Below are positions 10,565 through 19,356 of a DNA stretch of 64,000 nucleotides, piece by piece. A program made the position numbers and the translations under genes. Within the stretch, counting starts at the first letter, position 1. Every line of letters begins with the position of its first letter. Source of the stretch: Cephalotus follicularis (Eukaryota > Streptophyta > Magnoliopsida > Oxalidales > Cephalotaceae); contig BDDD01000918.1 of the NCBI GenBank assembly GCA_001972305.1, forward strand, positions 124,001 through 188,000, given 5' to 3'. The notes below the pieces were generated by a model. The model made no database searches. It worked only from the letters and a program-made list of their open reading frames with translations, and was not told the origin of the DNA.

Positions 10565-12286
10565 TGAAGTTTGAGATTCGTTGGGTTTGGTGTTGCAAAT
10601 GGGGTATGTGGTGGATATCGGTGGGTTTTGCTACCAGACTTGCTCTGATTTATGATGCCTCCTTTGTATTCGCGCTGAGTGAGTGAGTACATCCCAGATC
10701 TCTTCACTTAGTCTAGCACATATTTTAGCTTCGCTATCTTCGAGTTATCCTGGAGTATGATTATGCTCGGATTTGATGACTGATCCGGAGTATTGTGAAG
10801 CAAGTACATCGTGGTACTGTGGTAAATCAGTAAGTGATTTCGTTATTGAAATTCTAATATATGTATATATATATTATTGTGTTTCTGAATATTGTGACTT
10901 GTACTATAATGATTCTTGTGTTGAGAATGTGTTGAGACAGGTCCTGTGATATTGCTTTCGACGAGGGCAGAGTTGTTCGGTGATTCACAGGCCCCTCAGT
11001 GAAGGTTCTGATATGTGATACATGAGTGTCCGTGGTTGATGCTCTGACATGTGAGACTCGCATGGCTGGGGAGGAGTGTGGCGTTCGATCCCAATTCCAT
11101 TCAGCAGTTCTATTGTCTATGATGGAGCTATTACGTGTGACTGTGCCTGGGTTCCATTCCTGGATCTGCTCATTTTGTCGGTCTATAACGAAATGTGTGT
11201 GGGAGCAGCCGATGGATTCGCTACTTCCTTGGTCAGGCCATGCTGAGTGCTCAGACGTGAGATTGCCGACTAGAGATGGTTCAAGTTGTAATTCGTTTAC
11301 CTCTTGGTCGAAGTTATCCTATGTCTTTTTTGACAAGGGTGGAGCTGAGCGGTTGTCTGCGGGCCCCTTAGTCGATGATCAACCTATGTGATTGCTGACA
11401 AAGGAGAGCTTGTGTAGCCCTTCGATTGAAGTTCATGTGGTGTTGTGCTTTGGAAGTGGGTATCTGTATGCATACTTGAGCGATGTGTACAATCCTGTAG
11501 CCCATGACCCCGCCGATGTGGCCTCCGGCGGAGTTGTTTCTTGTGAGCGCCGATGTGGTTCCGACAGAGTGATTACGTGTGAGTGCTGATGTGGTTCCGG
11601 CAGGGTTGTTGATAGTATGGCAGAGATGAGCTGTTAATGTGAATGGTTACCAGTGTTCTCGGATCTTTGTGATTTCCAGAGTGGCGATCCTTGATGTTTG
11701 ATCCCCTGAGTAGACATTTCTGGATACCTTGCATTTACATACATCATTTTGATGCTCATATCATTACTTGTTATATTGCTAATATTGTTATGCTAATATA
11801 TTGCAGGTACTGTTATATTTATATAAGGCTGAATGCCTGGTATTGCTGAGGTAGTTCCAGAATACCAGATGTCTTATATTGATGCTACATAAACATATAT
11901 GTATTGCAGATGTGGTTCCAGCACAACTTACGATCATTTCCAATCTGTTGTTTGCTAGAGCTGATATATCTAATGCAGATTATTGTTGATACTCTCATTG
12001 TCGATCTGTTTCTCAACAGAGCTAATATATCTGTTGCAGGTTATTGTTAACGGTCTTATCGCCGATGTGTATTTCCAGAAAATCTTGTTATCTGTTGATA
12101 TGTATTCCCGGCATGGTTGGTTTATATATATATATATATTCGGAATAATTTTTGCTGCTTATTATTGTCGATGGGTGATTCCGGCATAGCATCTCTATTT
12201 GCTGATATATTATGACCACTGAGTATGGCAGTGTGTTGCTGATTATACAGTCTGGCTGGTTATTCTCTTTATGTGCAGACAGGTGA

Positions 12287-12320
12287 ATTTTGAGGACAAA
12301 ATTCCTAAATGGGGGGAGTT
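12287..12320 (+). other. Chromovirus-type terminal block and polypurine tract of the LARD
   Basis: GAATTTTGAGGACAAAATTC followed by CTAAATGGGGGGAGTT, immediately before the LTR start TGTAATAAC at 12321. The equivalent block occurs on the minus strand at 32292-32331 and 62207-62245 in the two Tekay-like elements. Confidence 0.85.
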
Positions 12321-12619
12321 TGTAATAACAAGTGTTCAATTTTGGGGAAATAACGTATTTTATCTATGTGCCTGTCATTCTTATGCTTGGGAGGATTGGA
12401 GAAATTCTCTAAAGCAAATCTGGGCTGGGCAGTTTATATATAGAATTTCAGTGTGTTGAAGCCCAATTATAAGGCCCAAGTTTCTATCACACTTGGTGAG
12501 GCCCAATTCGCATTTCTCATATAGCATCTTGCCTGGGAGTTTTACTTGGTTCGGATGAGACAAAAGGATATTATGAATTGCAGTGGTGGGCCCAGCTATA
12601 GGTGGTTGTGATTACACAT
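12321..12619 (+). repeat. 3' LTR of the LARD, first part
   Basis: Matches 8351 onward (AGTGTTCAATTTTGGGGAAA in both). It is interrupted at 12620 by the Tat element, and CACAT at 12615-12619 is the target duplication. Confidence 0.88.
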
Positions 12620-13499
12620 TGTTGATACAGAAATCCTTCTCTCAACAGTATCCTACGTGGAGGACTTTGATTTGTTAAGAGAAATGCTTTGTCACTGATG
12701 CCTTGAGGAAGAAAGTTGATCTCGGACACCTGCACAAGTTAATCAAAAATGGTGGGAGTCCAGGAGGTTGTTCTCCCGGGGACACTCCGACGCTCAAGTT
12801 AGTCAAGTGCAGATGAAATTATGTGCTCTTGAATGTAAAAATTGCACACCTTTGATCAGTATGTTGAACTTGTATTTATAGTGGTGTTTGATGACTGATG
12901 GAGCGTGAAAATCGGATGTAGCTGTTATCCCCTAGGAAAATGACAGGATCTCGGTCATTTCCCTTATCTCCGCATGTAATGTCGTAGTTTTCCTTTGTTG
13001 TAGTTGATCAGGATTCTATCTCTTTGTTTGGATAAGTACAAATCCCATTGAATCTGGTGATGATAATCCCATTATCCCGTAGATAAGGTTAAGATCCTCC
13101 GTTTACTTGGCTGTAGAGGAAAGTGAGCATCTGCTCTGGGTCCGAGGATGAAACAAGTTTGAGGACGTCCGAGGAGGAGGTCCTCAGTTTCTGTGTAGTG
13201 GAGGTAGTTTCCCCTGTTCTCCGCCTGATAGATACTTTGGGCCGAGGGAGTCCTCGGCCATTACACCGTGGATATGGTCTTCTGCCTTTGAGTCCGAGGA
13301 GTGTCCTCGGACTTGTGGTCTCCGTGTGTTGTCTTCAAGAAATGGTGGTCCTCGGATCCAGGTCAGAGAACGATGTTCCTTGCCACATGTGAATTCCTCG
13401 GCACTGCCTATTGACAAGCTTCTAATCATTCATAGACGGTTGGTCTTGTCTGCTGTGGACACGTGTCCATGTTTTTATAAACACATTTTTCCTCCATCA
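12620..13499 (-). repeat. 3' LTR of the Tat element
   Basis: The minus-strand start TGATGGAGG (at 13499) is preceded by the purine run AGGGGGGCATA (13500-13510). The far end at 12620 abuts the target duplication. It contains TCCGAGGA/TCCTCGGA repeats (13135-13400) and the palindrome GGACACGTGTCC with a G-box (13457-13468). Confidence 0.85.
13135..13400. repeat. TCCGAGGA / TCCTCGGA palindrome cluster, Tat LTR
   Basis: Repeated TCCGAGG and CCTCGG half-sites, for example GTCCGAGGATG at 13140, CGTCCGAGGAGG at 13167 and GTCCGAGGAGTGTCCTCGGAC at 13291-13311 (split here: GTCCGAGGAG, TGTCCTCGGAC). The cluster is repeated in the other LTR at 18995-19260. Confidence 0.75.
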
Positions 13500-13801
13500 T
13501 ATGCCCCCCTGGTCCTTGTTCTCTGACCTTGGTCAGAGGAGGAGGACCAGAGTTGAGAGCCATGGCCCCGGCAAAACTCCTTTGAAATGCTTCTTGGTAG
13601 CTCTTCCTTACACAAATAGGATGAGGCCAAGAGTATGACCTTTGTTGTTCCTCTGACGCCTAATATAGTCTGCTTGAACCGAGAACTAACGCCTGTCCTT
13701 TGATCTGCCTTCACTGTCATTAAGTGGCCTCGAGTAGTGAACCGTTATGATTATCATTAAAGTTGCGTATTGATACGCTTGACACATGGCATGCACAGAG
13801 C

Positions 13802-13852
13802 AATTCCCGCCTCTGGCTTTTCGTTTCCCGCGCCTGTCTCCTCATTTCCCAC
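13802..13852 (+). promoter_or_regulatory. Three E2F-like TTCCCGC sites upstream of the antisense ORF
   Basis: ATTCCCGCC (13803), GTTTCCCGCGCC (13824) and ATTTCCCACGC (13844). TTTCCCGC matches the plant E2F consensus TTTSSCGC. The sites lie about 75-120 bp upstream of a TATA-like box. Function is inferred from sequence only. Confidence 0.4.
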
Positions 13853-13923
13853 GCTTGATTTGATAGCTTGCCTCTCCACCATTGGATCTTATGCGAGGTG
13901 GATGGCCAGGATCCGAGGAAAAG

Positions 13924-13933
13924 GCCTATAAGA
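13924..13933 (+). promoter_or_regulatory. TATA-like box for the antisense ORF
   Basis: CCTATAAGAG, about 25-30 bp before a pyrimidine-rich CTCATCACAC start-site-like sequence (13949-13958). The ATG follows at 14125 after a C/T-rich leader typical of plant genes. Confidence 0.5.
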
Positions 13934-14124
13934 GCTTTTGTTCTTCTCTCATCACACCTTTCGCTTCTTCAACCTTCAAAACTCATAGTGCTTTTTCGAG
14001 AGCTTAGATTCGCAGTGTTTTCAGTTCCATTCTTCTTCAACCCTTCAAATCAAAAATTTTGGTAAGTTCCTGTCAACTTCTTTGTTTTCCCAGATTATTT
14101 TCTTCTTCCTTCAACTTTTAAGTG

Positions 14125-15906
14125 ATGGCTAGTCAAGAACTGTCTACTGGGTCTCCTTCTTCTTCTTCTTCTCCCCTGTCTGTTGCGCCTTTGGCCATGG
14201 TGGTTCCCACCGCTGAAAGGCTAGCCAACGTCGAAGGTAGTTCTAGGGCCGCTGTGGGTGACCCTGATGCACCTACTGCCGAGGCCAATCCTCTGCCCGA
14301 GGATTGTGCCTTTGGTTTAAGTAAACTCAGCCAAGCCGAGGTCAAAAGTCTTAGCAGAAAGTATAATTTCCCTCGTGGGTTGACCTTCAACCTTCCTAAG
14401 GATCCTCAGGTAGTCACCGAGAGCCGAGAAGGCCTCTTTGTAGTCTTCGAAGCTGCTCTTTCCCATGGTCTGAGGGTCCCTGTCCCCTCCTTTGCCATCT
14501 CGGTCCTTCTTAGCTTTAGCCTTCATCCTTCTCTTCTTCAGCCTCAGTCTTGGGGCTTTATGATAGGTTTCTTAGTCAAATGTATAGAGTCCGAGGTGGA
14601 AGCCACTGTGAATCTCTTCAAGGAGTTTCATGTCATCTCGGCTACCCCCAAAACAAACGGGTATTTTTTCAAGTCCCGTTCTGGGGTGAAGAAACTTCTT
14701 CTTAACCCCACCCAGTCTATAAAGAATTGGAGGAGAAAATACTTTTTGATAAAAGACTTCGAAGGGTTTATTCCCTCCCCTTGGTGTACCTCCTTAGATG
14801 TCAAATCTCTAAACCAAAAATCTCATCTGTCCTCGGCTGAAAAAATAGGACTTAATAAGCTCCTGGCTCTTGAGCCAGAGGATGTTAACTCCACCATAAC
14901 CGAGGATCGGCTGGTCCAGGCAGGACTAAGTGTGGTCCTCGGACAGGAGTCCTCCTCGGACGGATCTGAGGAGGAGGAATCAGAGGGAGAGGGAGAGCAA
15001 AGTAGTCCTCTGCCCCCAATGTCTGAAATGTCTAACACTTTTTTACTTCTCTGACAGTCTCTGAACAACACCCAGCTGCTTGTGGACAACTTCTGTGCAG
15101 TTGTGGCCAGGGACCGAGAGCTGAGGTCGAGCATGGCCAGCTTAGAAGAAACTGCACGCTCGGCCCAATCTCAGCTGAAAGATGTTCTTAAGGTTCAGGA
15201 GTCCTTGGCCGAGGAGAAGAAGCAAGCAGTTGAGGCCCTGGAGGAGGAGAGGTCCGAGAATAGGAGGCTCGAGGCCTAGCTGAAACTGGCCGAGGAGAAG
15301 AATTATGACCTGGTGGCCAAGCTTGCGCGGCAGCAGAGGAAAGAGGAAGAGCAGCTGAGGAGGGAACAACACCAGGCCGTGGCCGACTTCAAGAATTCGG
15401 AGGAGTTCAAGGAGTTGCTGAGGTCCTCGGTGGAGGAGTTTAAGGGCTCAGAGGAGTTCGATGAAGCAGTCTTCCAGGAGTCGTCCGAGTACTTTCGCCG
15501 AGGCTTCTATGCCTGTCGGAACTGGGTCGCTTCTCTAAAGCCTGACTTCCCCTTGGATGAAGTGGTGTATTGTTACTCTGCCGATGCATTCGACTTCTAC
15601 CCCGAGGGGATCGATGAGGTGGAGGACAGGGTCCGTCAGAGGTTGGCTGAAGTGGCTTCGGCTGCCCCCGTGGGTGAGATTGCAACTCCTACTTCTCCAG
15701 AAGTGGTCATTCTTGCTGAGGATCCCACTGCTACTGCTTCCTCGGATCCTGTGATAGACTCTTCGGTTCTTCCTCCTTCTTCAACTCCTGAGGATCCCTT
15801 TGCTGGTCTAGAAGATCCTCCTCTTCCTTTGGTTGCAGACTTGTTTCCTCCTTCACCTCCTCCGGAAGACCCTTCGGCCGAGCGAGAAGATGCTCCTCAG
15901 CCTTAG
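14125..15906 (+). pseudogene. Antisense extra ORF of the Tat element (PF04195-type protein with coiled coil)
   Basis: Plus-strand unit opposite in direction to gag-pro. The first open segment (14125-15054) starts at ATG 14125 (MASQELSTGS); the track-style start three bases earlier is GTG. After a Ser/Pro/Ala-rich head it contains the conserved region LSRKYNFPRGLTFNLP, then VPVPSFAISVLL, then YFFKSRSGVKKLL and NWRRKYFLI, as in the plant 'putative gypsy type transposon' family (PF04195). It ends in an acidic Ser/Glu tail. Further segments at 15082-15279 and 15313-15906 are Glu/Lys coiled coil (EEKKQAVEALEEERSENR) and then a GFYACRNWVASLKPDFPLDE region typical of the C-terminal half of these proteins, with a Pro-rich tail. 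The molecular role of this family is not established. Spliced or broken structure cannot be told apart from sequence alone. Confidence 0.75.
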
Positions 15907-15964
15907 TTTTTTGCCTTAGCTTGTAATAGTTTTTTATCTTTCACTTGTAATCTTTGGAATTATC

Positions 15965-15970
15965 AATAAA
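15965..15970 (+). terminator. Poly(A) signal after the antisense ORF
   Basis: AATAAA, 59 bases after the last stop codon at 15906, preceded by T-rich and TTGTAATCTTTGG sequence resembling plant far-upstream elements. It fits the end of the plus-strand unit. Confidence 0.55.
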
Positions 15971-15984
15971 AGAACTTCTTTCAC

Positions 15985-16900
15985 ATTCTCGGATCTTGCA
16001 TTTAAATTTTGCTTCTTCGATTGTGATTGACCTCTGCATTGTTGCACTTGTTAATAATTCCCTTGGGAATTTTTATCTTCATGGTAACCTCGAACTTCTC
16101 AGGTAAGTGAACACTTAACTTCAAAAGAACTTAAGTAGTTTAACAAAAATATAAGTAAAGGAGGCTTTGCCTTCTCGGACTTGATCTTCAATTGACAACT
16201 CCCTTAGGAATTTTATACTTGTTGTGACCTCGGATCTCTTGCATAAATAAGCAAATAACTCCGAAAAGGCTTGAGTAAAAAAGAACAAGCCCTTGTCTTC
16301 TCGGACTTAGTTGATTCCAAGTGAGTTTGAGCTTTAAGTATGCATAAGTATTGATAGTTCCTTGAAACTTTTAACTTAGCCCAAAATACTGACAGGTTGA
16401 GTTCTTGGTCTGCTCGGACAAGTTCCCATGGGTTTGCCGAGGAGAGCATCGTCTGACCTAAGATATTTTAGGGCAGGTCGGCTGAGCTTTCAGTCCACTT
16501 GGAGACACTTGTATTAAAGTGCTCAGCGACGAACTTGATCGTTGCGAGTTCCCATGGATTCGCCTTTCAAGTCACGATTTTAAGTCTGGTTGGACAAGTT
16601 CCCATGGTGTTGCCAACCAGTTCTTGTTCCCTTAGGAGTCTTGGGGCTTCCTTGGAAGTCTTTGTTGATATGCTCCTCGGAAGGAGACTTTTGTATGCTC
16701 CTTGGGAGGAGGCTTTTGATGTGTGCATCCTTGGATGCTCTTAATCTCCTGCTTGACTGGTCTGCTTGAGACCTTGGCTTGTGTTGGTTTTCCTTTTGAG
16801 GATTAGCCTTCGTAAGGCTTAGGAAGCTTTAGATCTAGGTGCCCCCTTAGGGGCATGGTCCGAGATGCTAAGCTTAAGACTGAGGGAGTTGATCGGCGGC
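15985..16900. repeat. Non-coding stretch of the Tat element with diverged tandem units
   Basis: At least two units of ~140 bp, starting CCCTTGGGAATTTTTATCTT (16060) and CCCTTAGGAATTTTATACTT (16201), continuing into TGACCTCGGA/TAACCTCGAA and TGCATAAAT-type sequence. A third, weaker unit begins near 16340. From 16400 to 16740 the motif TTCCCATGG recurs three times (16428, 16550, 16600). No protein is seen. Confidence 0.6.
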
Positions 16901-16903
16901 TGT

Positions 16904-17659
16904 TCAGAGGTTTGAGGACTTGAACATTGGACCTCCGATACCCTTATCAGTGATGGCAGTTTTGTAACATCTCCTCGCCACCTCTTGATCTCCTCTGACT
17001 TCCCCCACACCAAACCTTGTGGGGAACTTCATTAGTAAGTGCCTCGTAGACACTATGGCCTCCAACAAGTTCAGACCTGGTCGCCCTATTATAGCATTGT
17101 AAGGGTTTGGGGTGTCCACTACCAGGAATGTCATCTCTACTTGAGTCTGACGTGGGGTCGTGCCCGAAACTACGGAAAGGTTGATAGATCCCAGAGGATG
17201 GATCGTCTCACCTGCAAACCCAACCAGTGGGGTCTTGACTGGCTTCAGCTGGTCGGCCGAGATCCTTAGTTGATCAAATGCGTGCTTGTACAGGATGTCG
17301 GCCGAGCTGCCACTATCTATGAGAATTCTCTTCATGGTAAAGAGTTCTACCAGAAGAGTCACTACCACTGGATCATCATGAGGAAGACGTACTCCCTCAT
17401 AGTCCGCCTCTGAGAAGGATATCACCTCCTCATCTCCACCAGTTCTAAGCCTTTTGCTGTGAGGGACTTGTTGCACAGCAAGGGACTGTCTCCCATAGGC
17501 CTTTCTTGCATTAGAATCATCGCCCCCAGACGCGATCCCCCCCAGAGATGGTGTGTATAACACCTCTGGGTTGTTGTTGCTGTTGTTGCTCCTCCTCCTG
17601 CCGAGGAGCTTCTTCTCTTCTCTGCTCTCTTCTTCCTTGAGGAGCATCTCTGTCAACAT
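16904..17659 (-). pseudogene. Tat-lineage protease region
   Basis: Minus strand. The aspartic protease core reads ILIDSGSSADILYKHAFDQL, followed by PLVGFAGETIHPLGSI, TFLVVDTPNPYNAIIGRPGL and STRHLLMKFPT, the standard signature of Tat/Athila gypsy proteases. The active-site Asp is in DSGSS. It directly follows gag; no reverse transcriptase follows. Confidence 0.85.
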
Positions 17660-18600
17660 ACTTGCGCAAGTGCCCCTTTCTGATCAGATCTTCGATCTGA
17701 TTTTTCAATTGCCTGCACTCCTCTGTATCATGGCTGTGGTCACGATGATATCGGCAGTACTTCTCTACACTTCTGTTCTCTGACGGGGCCCTCATCTTCT
17801 CGGGCCACTGGAAAGGGACCTTATCTTGCTCCACGGCAAGTATTTTTGTACGTGTGTCCAGGAGGGGAGCAAAAGTGTTGTAAGATGGTATTGGTGCTCC
17901 ACCCCTGGATGTGCCTTCTCGTCTGGAAAGCTTATGTCTGAAGTCTCCCTTGGACAGGTCTGACCTGTCCTTCCTCTTCTCTCTTCTCTCGGGAGCATTT
18001 CGTGAAGGCTCCCTTCTCTCCTCCTGTTGGCCAGTCCAAGGTGCTTTTTGCTTCCTGGCCAACATCTCTTCCTCGGCGTTCACGTATCTCTCTACCCTTT
18101 TCAACAACTCTGCCATGTCCTTTAATGGCTTCTTCAGCAGGGAGAAAGTGAATTTGGAGTTGCTCCTCAACCCATTGTTAAAGGCTGCCAGAGCAAAGGA
18201 TGGCTCCAGGTCCTTTACTGTAAGAGATTCTTTGTTGAACCTAGTGAGGTAATCTCTTAATGTCTCATCTTTGCCTTGCACCACGTTGATGAGGTGGGTG
18301 GAGTTTCTCCTCTGCGTGGTGCTGTTGAGGGACTTCGTCACAAACAGCTCTGTAAACTGATCGAAGCTCTTCACTGAATTCTTTGCCAAGGTAAACTACC
18401 ATGCTTGGGCAGCTCCAATCAAAGTCATTGGGAATCCTCGGCAGAGCATGGCGTCCGAGGCTTGATACATCCACATAGCCTGGATATATGAGCGCACATG
18501 CTGGATGGGATCCGTGGACCCATCGTACTTATCAAGATTTGGGTTTCGAAACCCACTGGGGACTGGCTCGGCTATGATCTCGGCCGTGAAGGGGTGTGCA
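17517..18600 (-). pseudogene. Tat-lineage gag
   Basis: Minus strand. The retrotrans_gag core includes DKYDGSTDPIQHVRSYIQAM near the N-terminus, then FDQFTELFVTKSLNSTTQRR, LINVVQGKDETLRDYLTRFN and FTFSLLKKPLKDMAELLKRV. Downstream is an Arg/Glu-rich stretch and a knuckle-like CRYHRDHSHDTEECRQLKNQ, then a Gln-rich tail. The fossil is nearly whole with about one break; the family role is particle assembly and RNA packaging. Confidence 0.85.
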
Positions 18601-18612
18601 TTGATGTTTTGA

Positions 18613-19356
18613 GAGTCCAGGAGGTTGTTCTCCCGGGGACACTCCGACGCTCAAGTTAGTCAAGTGCAGATGAAATTATGTGCTCTTGAATGTAAAAATT
18701 GCCCACCTTTGCTCAGTATGTTGAACTTGTATTTATAGTGGTGTTTGATGACTGATGGAGGGTGAAAATCGGATGTAGCTGTTATCCCCTAGGGAAATGC
18801 CAGGATCTCGGTCATTTCCCTTATCTCCGCCTGTAATGTCGTAGTTTTCCTTTGTTGTAGTTGATCAGGATTCTATCTCTTTGTTTGGATAAGTACAAAT
18901 CCCATTGAATCTGGTGATGATAATCCCCTTATCCCGTAGATAAGGTTAAGATCCTCCGTTTACTTGGCTGTAGAGGAAAGTGAGCCTCTGCTCTGGGTCC
19001 GAGGATGAAACAAGTTTGAGGACGTCCGAGGAGGAGGTCCTCAGTTTCTGTGTAGTGGAGGTAGTTTCCCCTGTTCTCCGCCTGATAGATACTTTGGGCC
19101 GAGGGAGTCCTCAGCCATTACACCGTGGATATGGTCTTCTGCCTTTGAGTCCGAGGAGTGTCCTCGGACTTGTGGTCTCCGTGTGTTGTCTTCAAGAAAT
19201 GGTGGTCCTCGGATCCAGGTCAGAGAACGATGTTCCTTGCCACATGTGAATTCCTCGGCACTGCCTATTGACAAGCTTCTAATCATTCATAGACGGTTGG
19301 TCTTGTCTGCTGTGGACACGTGTCCATGTTTTTATAAACACATTTTTCCTCCATCA
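18613..19356 (-). repeat. 5' LTR of the Tat element
   Basis: Matches 12755-13499 with nine differences by eye. It ends CCTCCATCA before the target duplication CACGT. Confidence 0.87.

Larger units (their letters stand above)
10549..12320 (+). other. Internal region of the LARD, no recognisable protein
   Basis: It starts with the PBS (10553-10564) and ends with a chromovirus-type terminal block and PPT (12287-12320). A 121-codon open frame at 11026-11391 has no domain I recognise. The second half (11580-12250) is a series of diverged ~60-bp units built on CTGATATATCT..GCAG and GATGTGGTTCCGGCA. A (TA)n stretch lies at 12121-12141. Confidence 0.7.
12620..19356 (-). mobile_element. Young Tat-lineage Ty3/gypsy element with antisense extra ORF
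   Basis: It is inserted in the LARD 3' LTR with target duplication CACAT/CACGT (12615-12619, 19357-19361). The LTR copies are 12620-13499 and 18613-19356; over their ~745 shared bases I count nine differences by eye, so it is young. Read on the minus strand it has gag, a protease of the DSGSSADIL type and a long non-coding stretch. A separate plus-strand unit (14125-15906) encodes the PF04195-type 'putative gypsy type transposon' protein. Antisense or extra ORFs between pol and the 3' LTR are known in the Tat lineage. No reverse transcriptase or integrase is visible, so it is probably non-autonomous. The gag-pro region has few breaks. Confidence 0.87.

Noticed and set aside
11026-11391. 121-codon frame in the LARD internal region
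   Set aside because: No recognisable domain, no gag or pol motif, and the region shows diverged nucleotide repeats, so it was not called as a gene.
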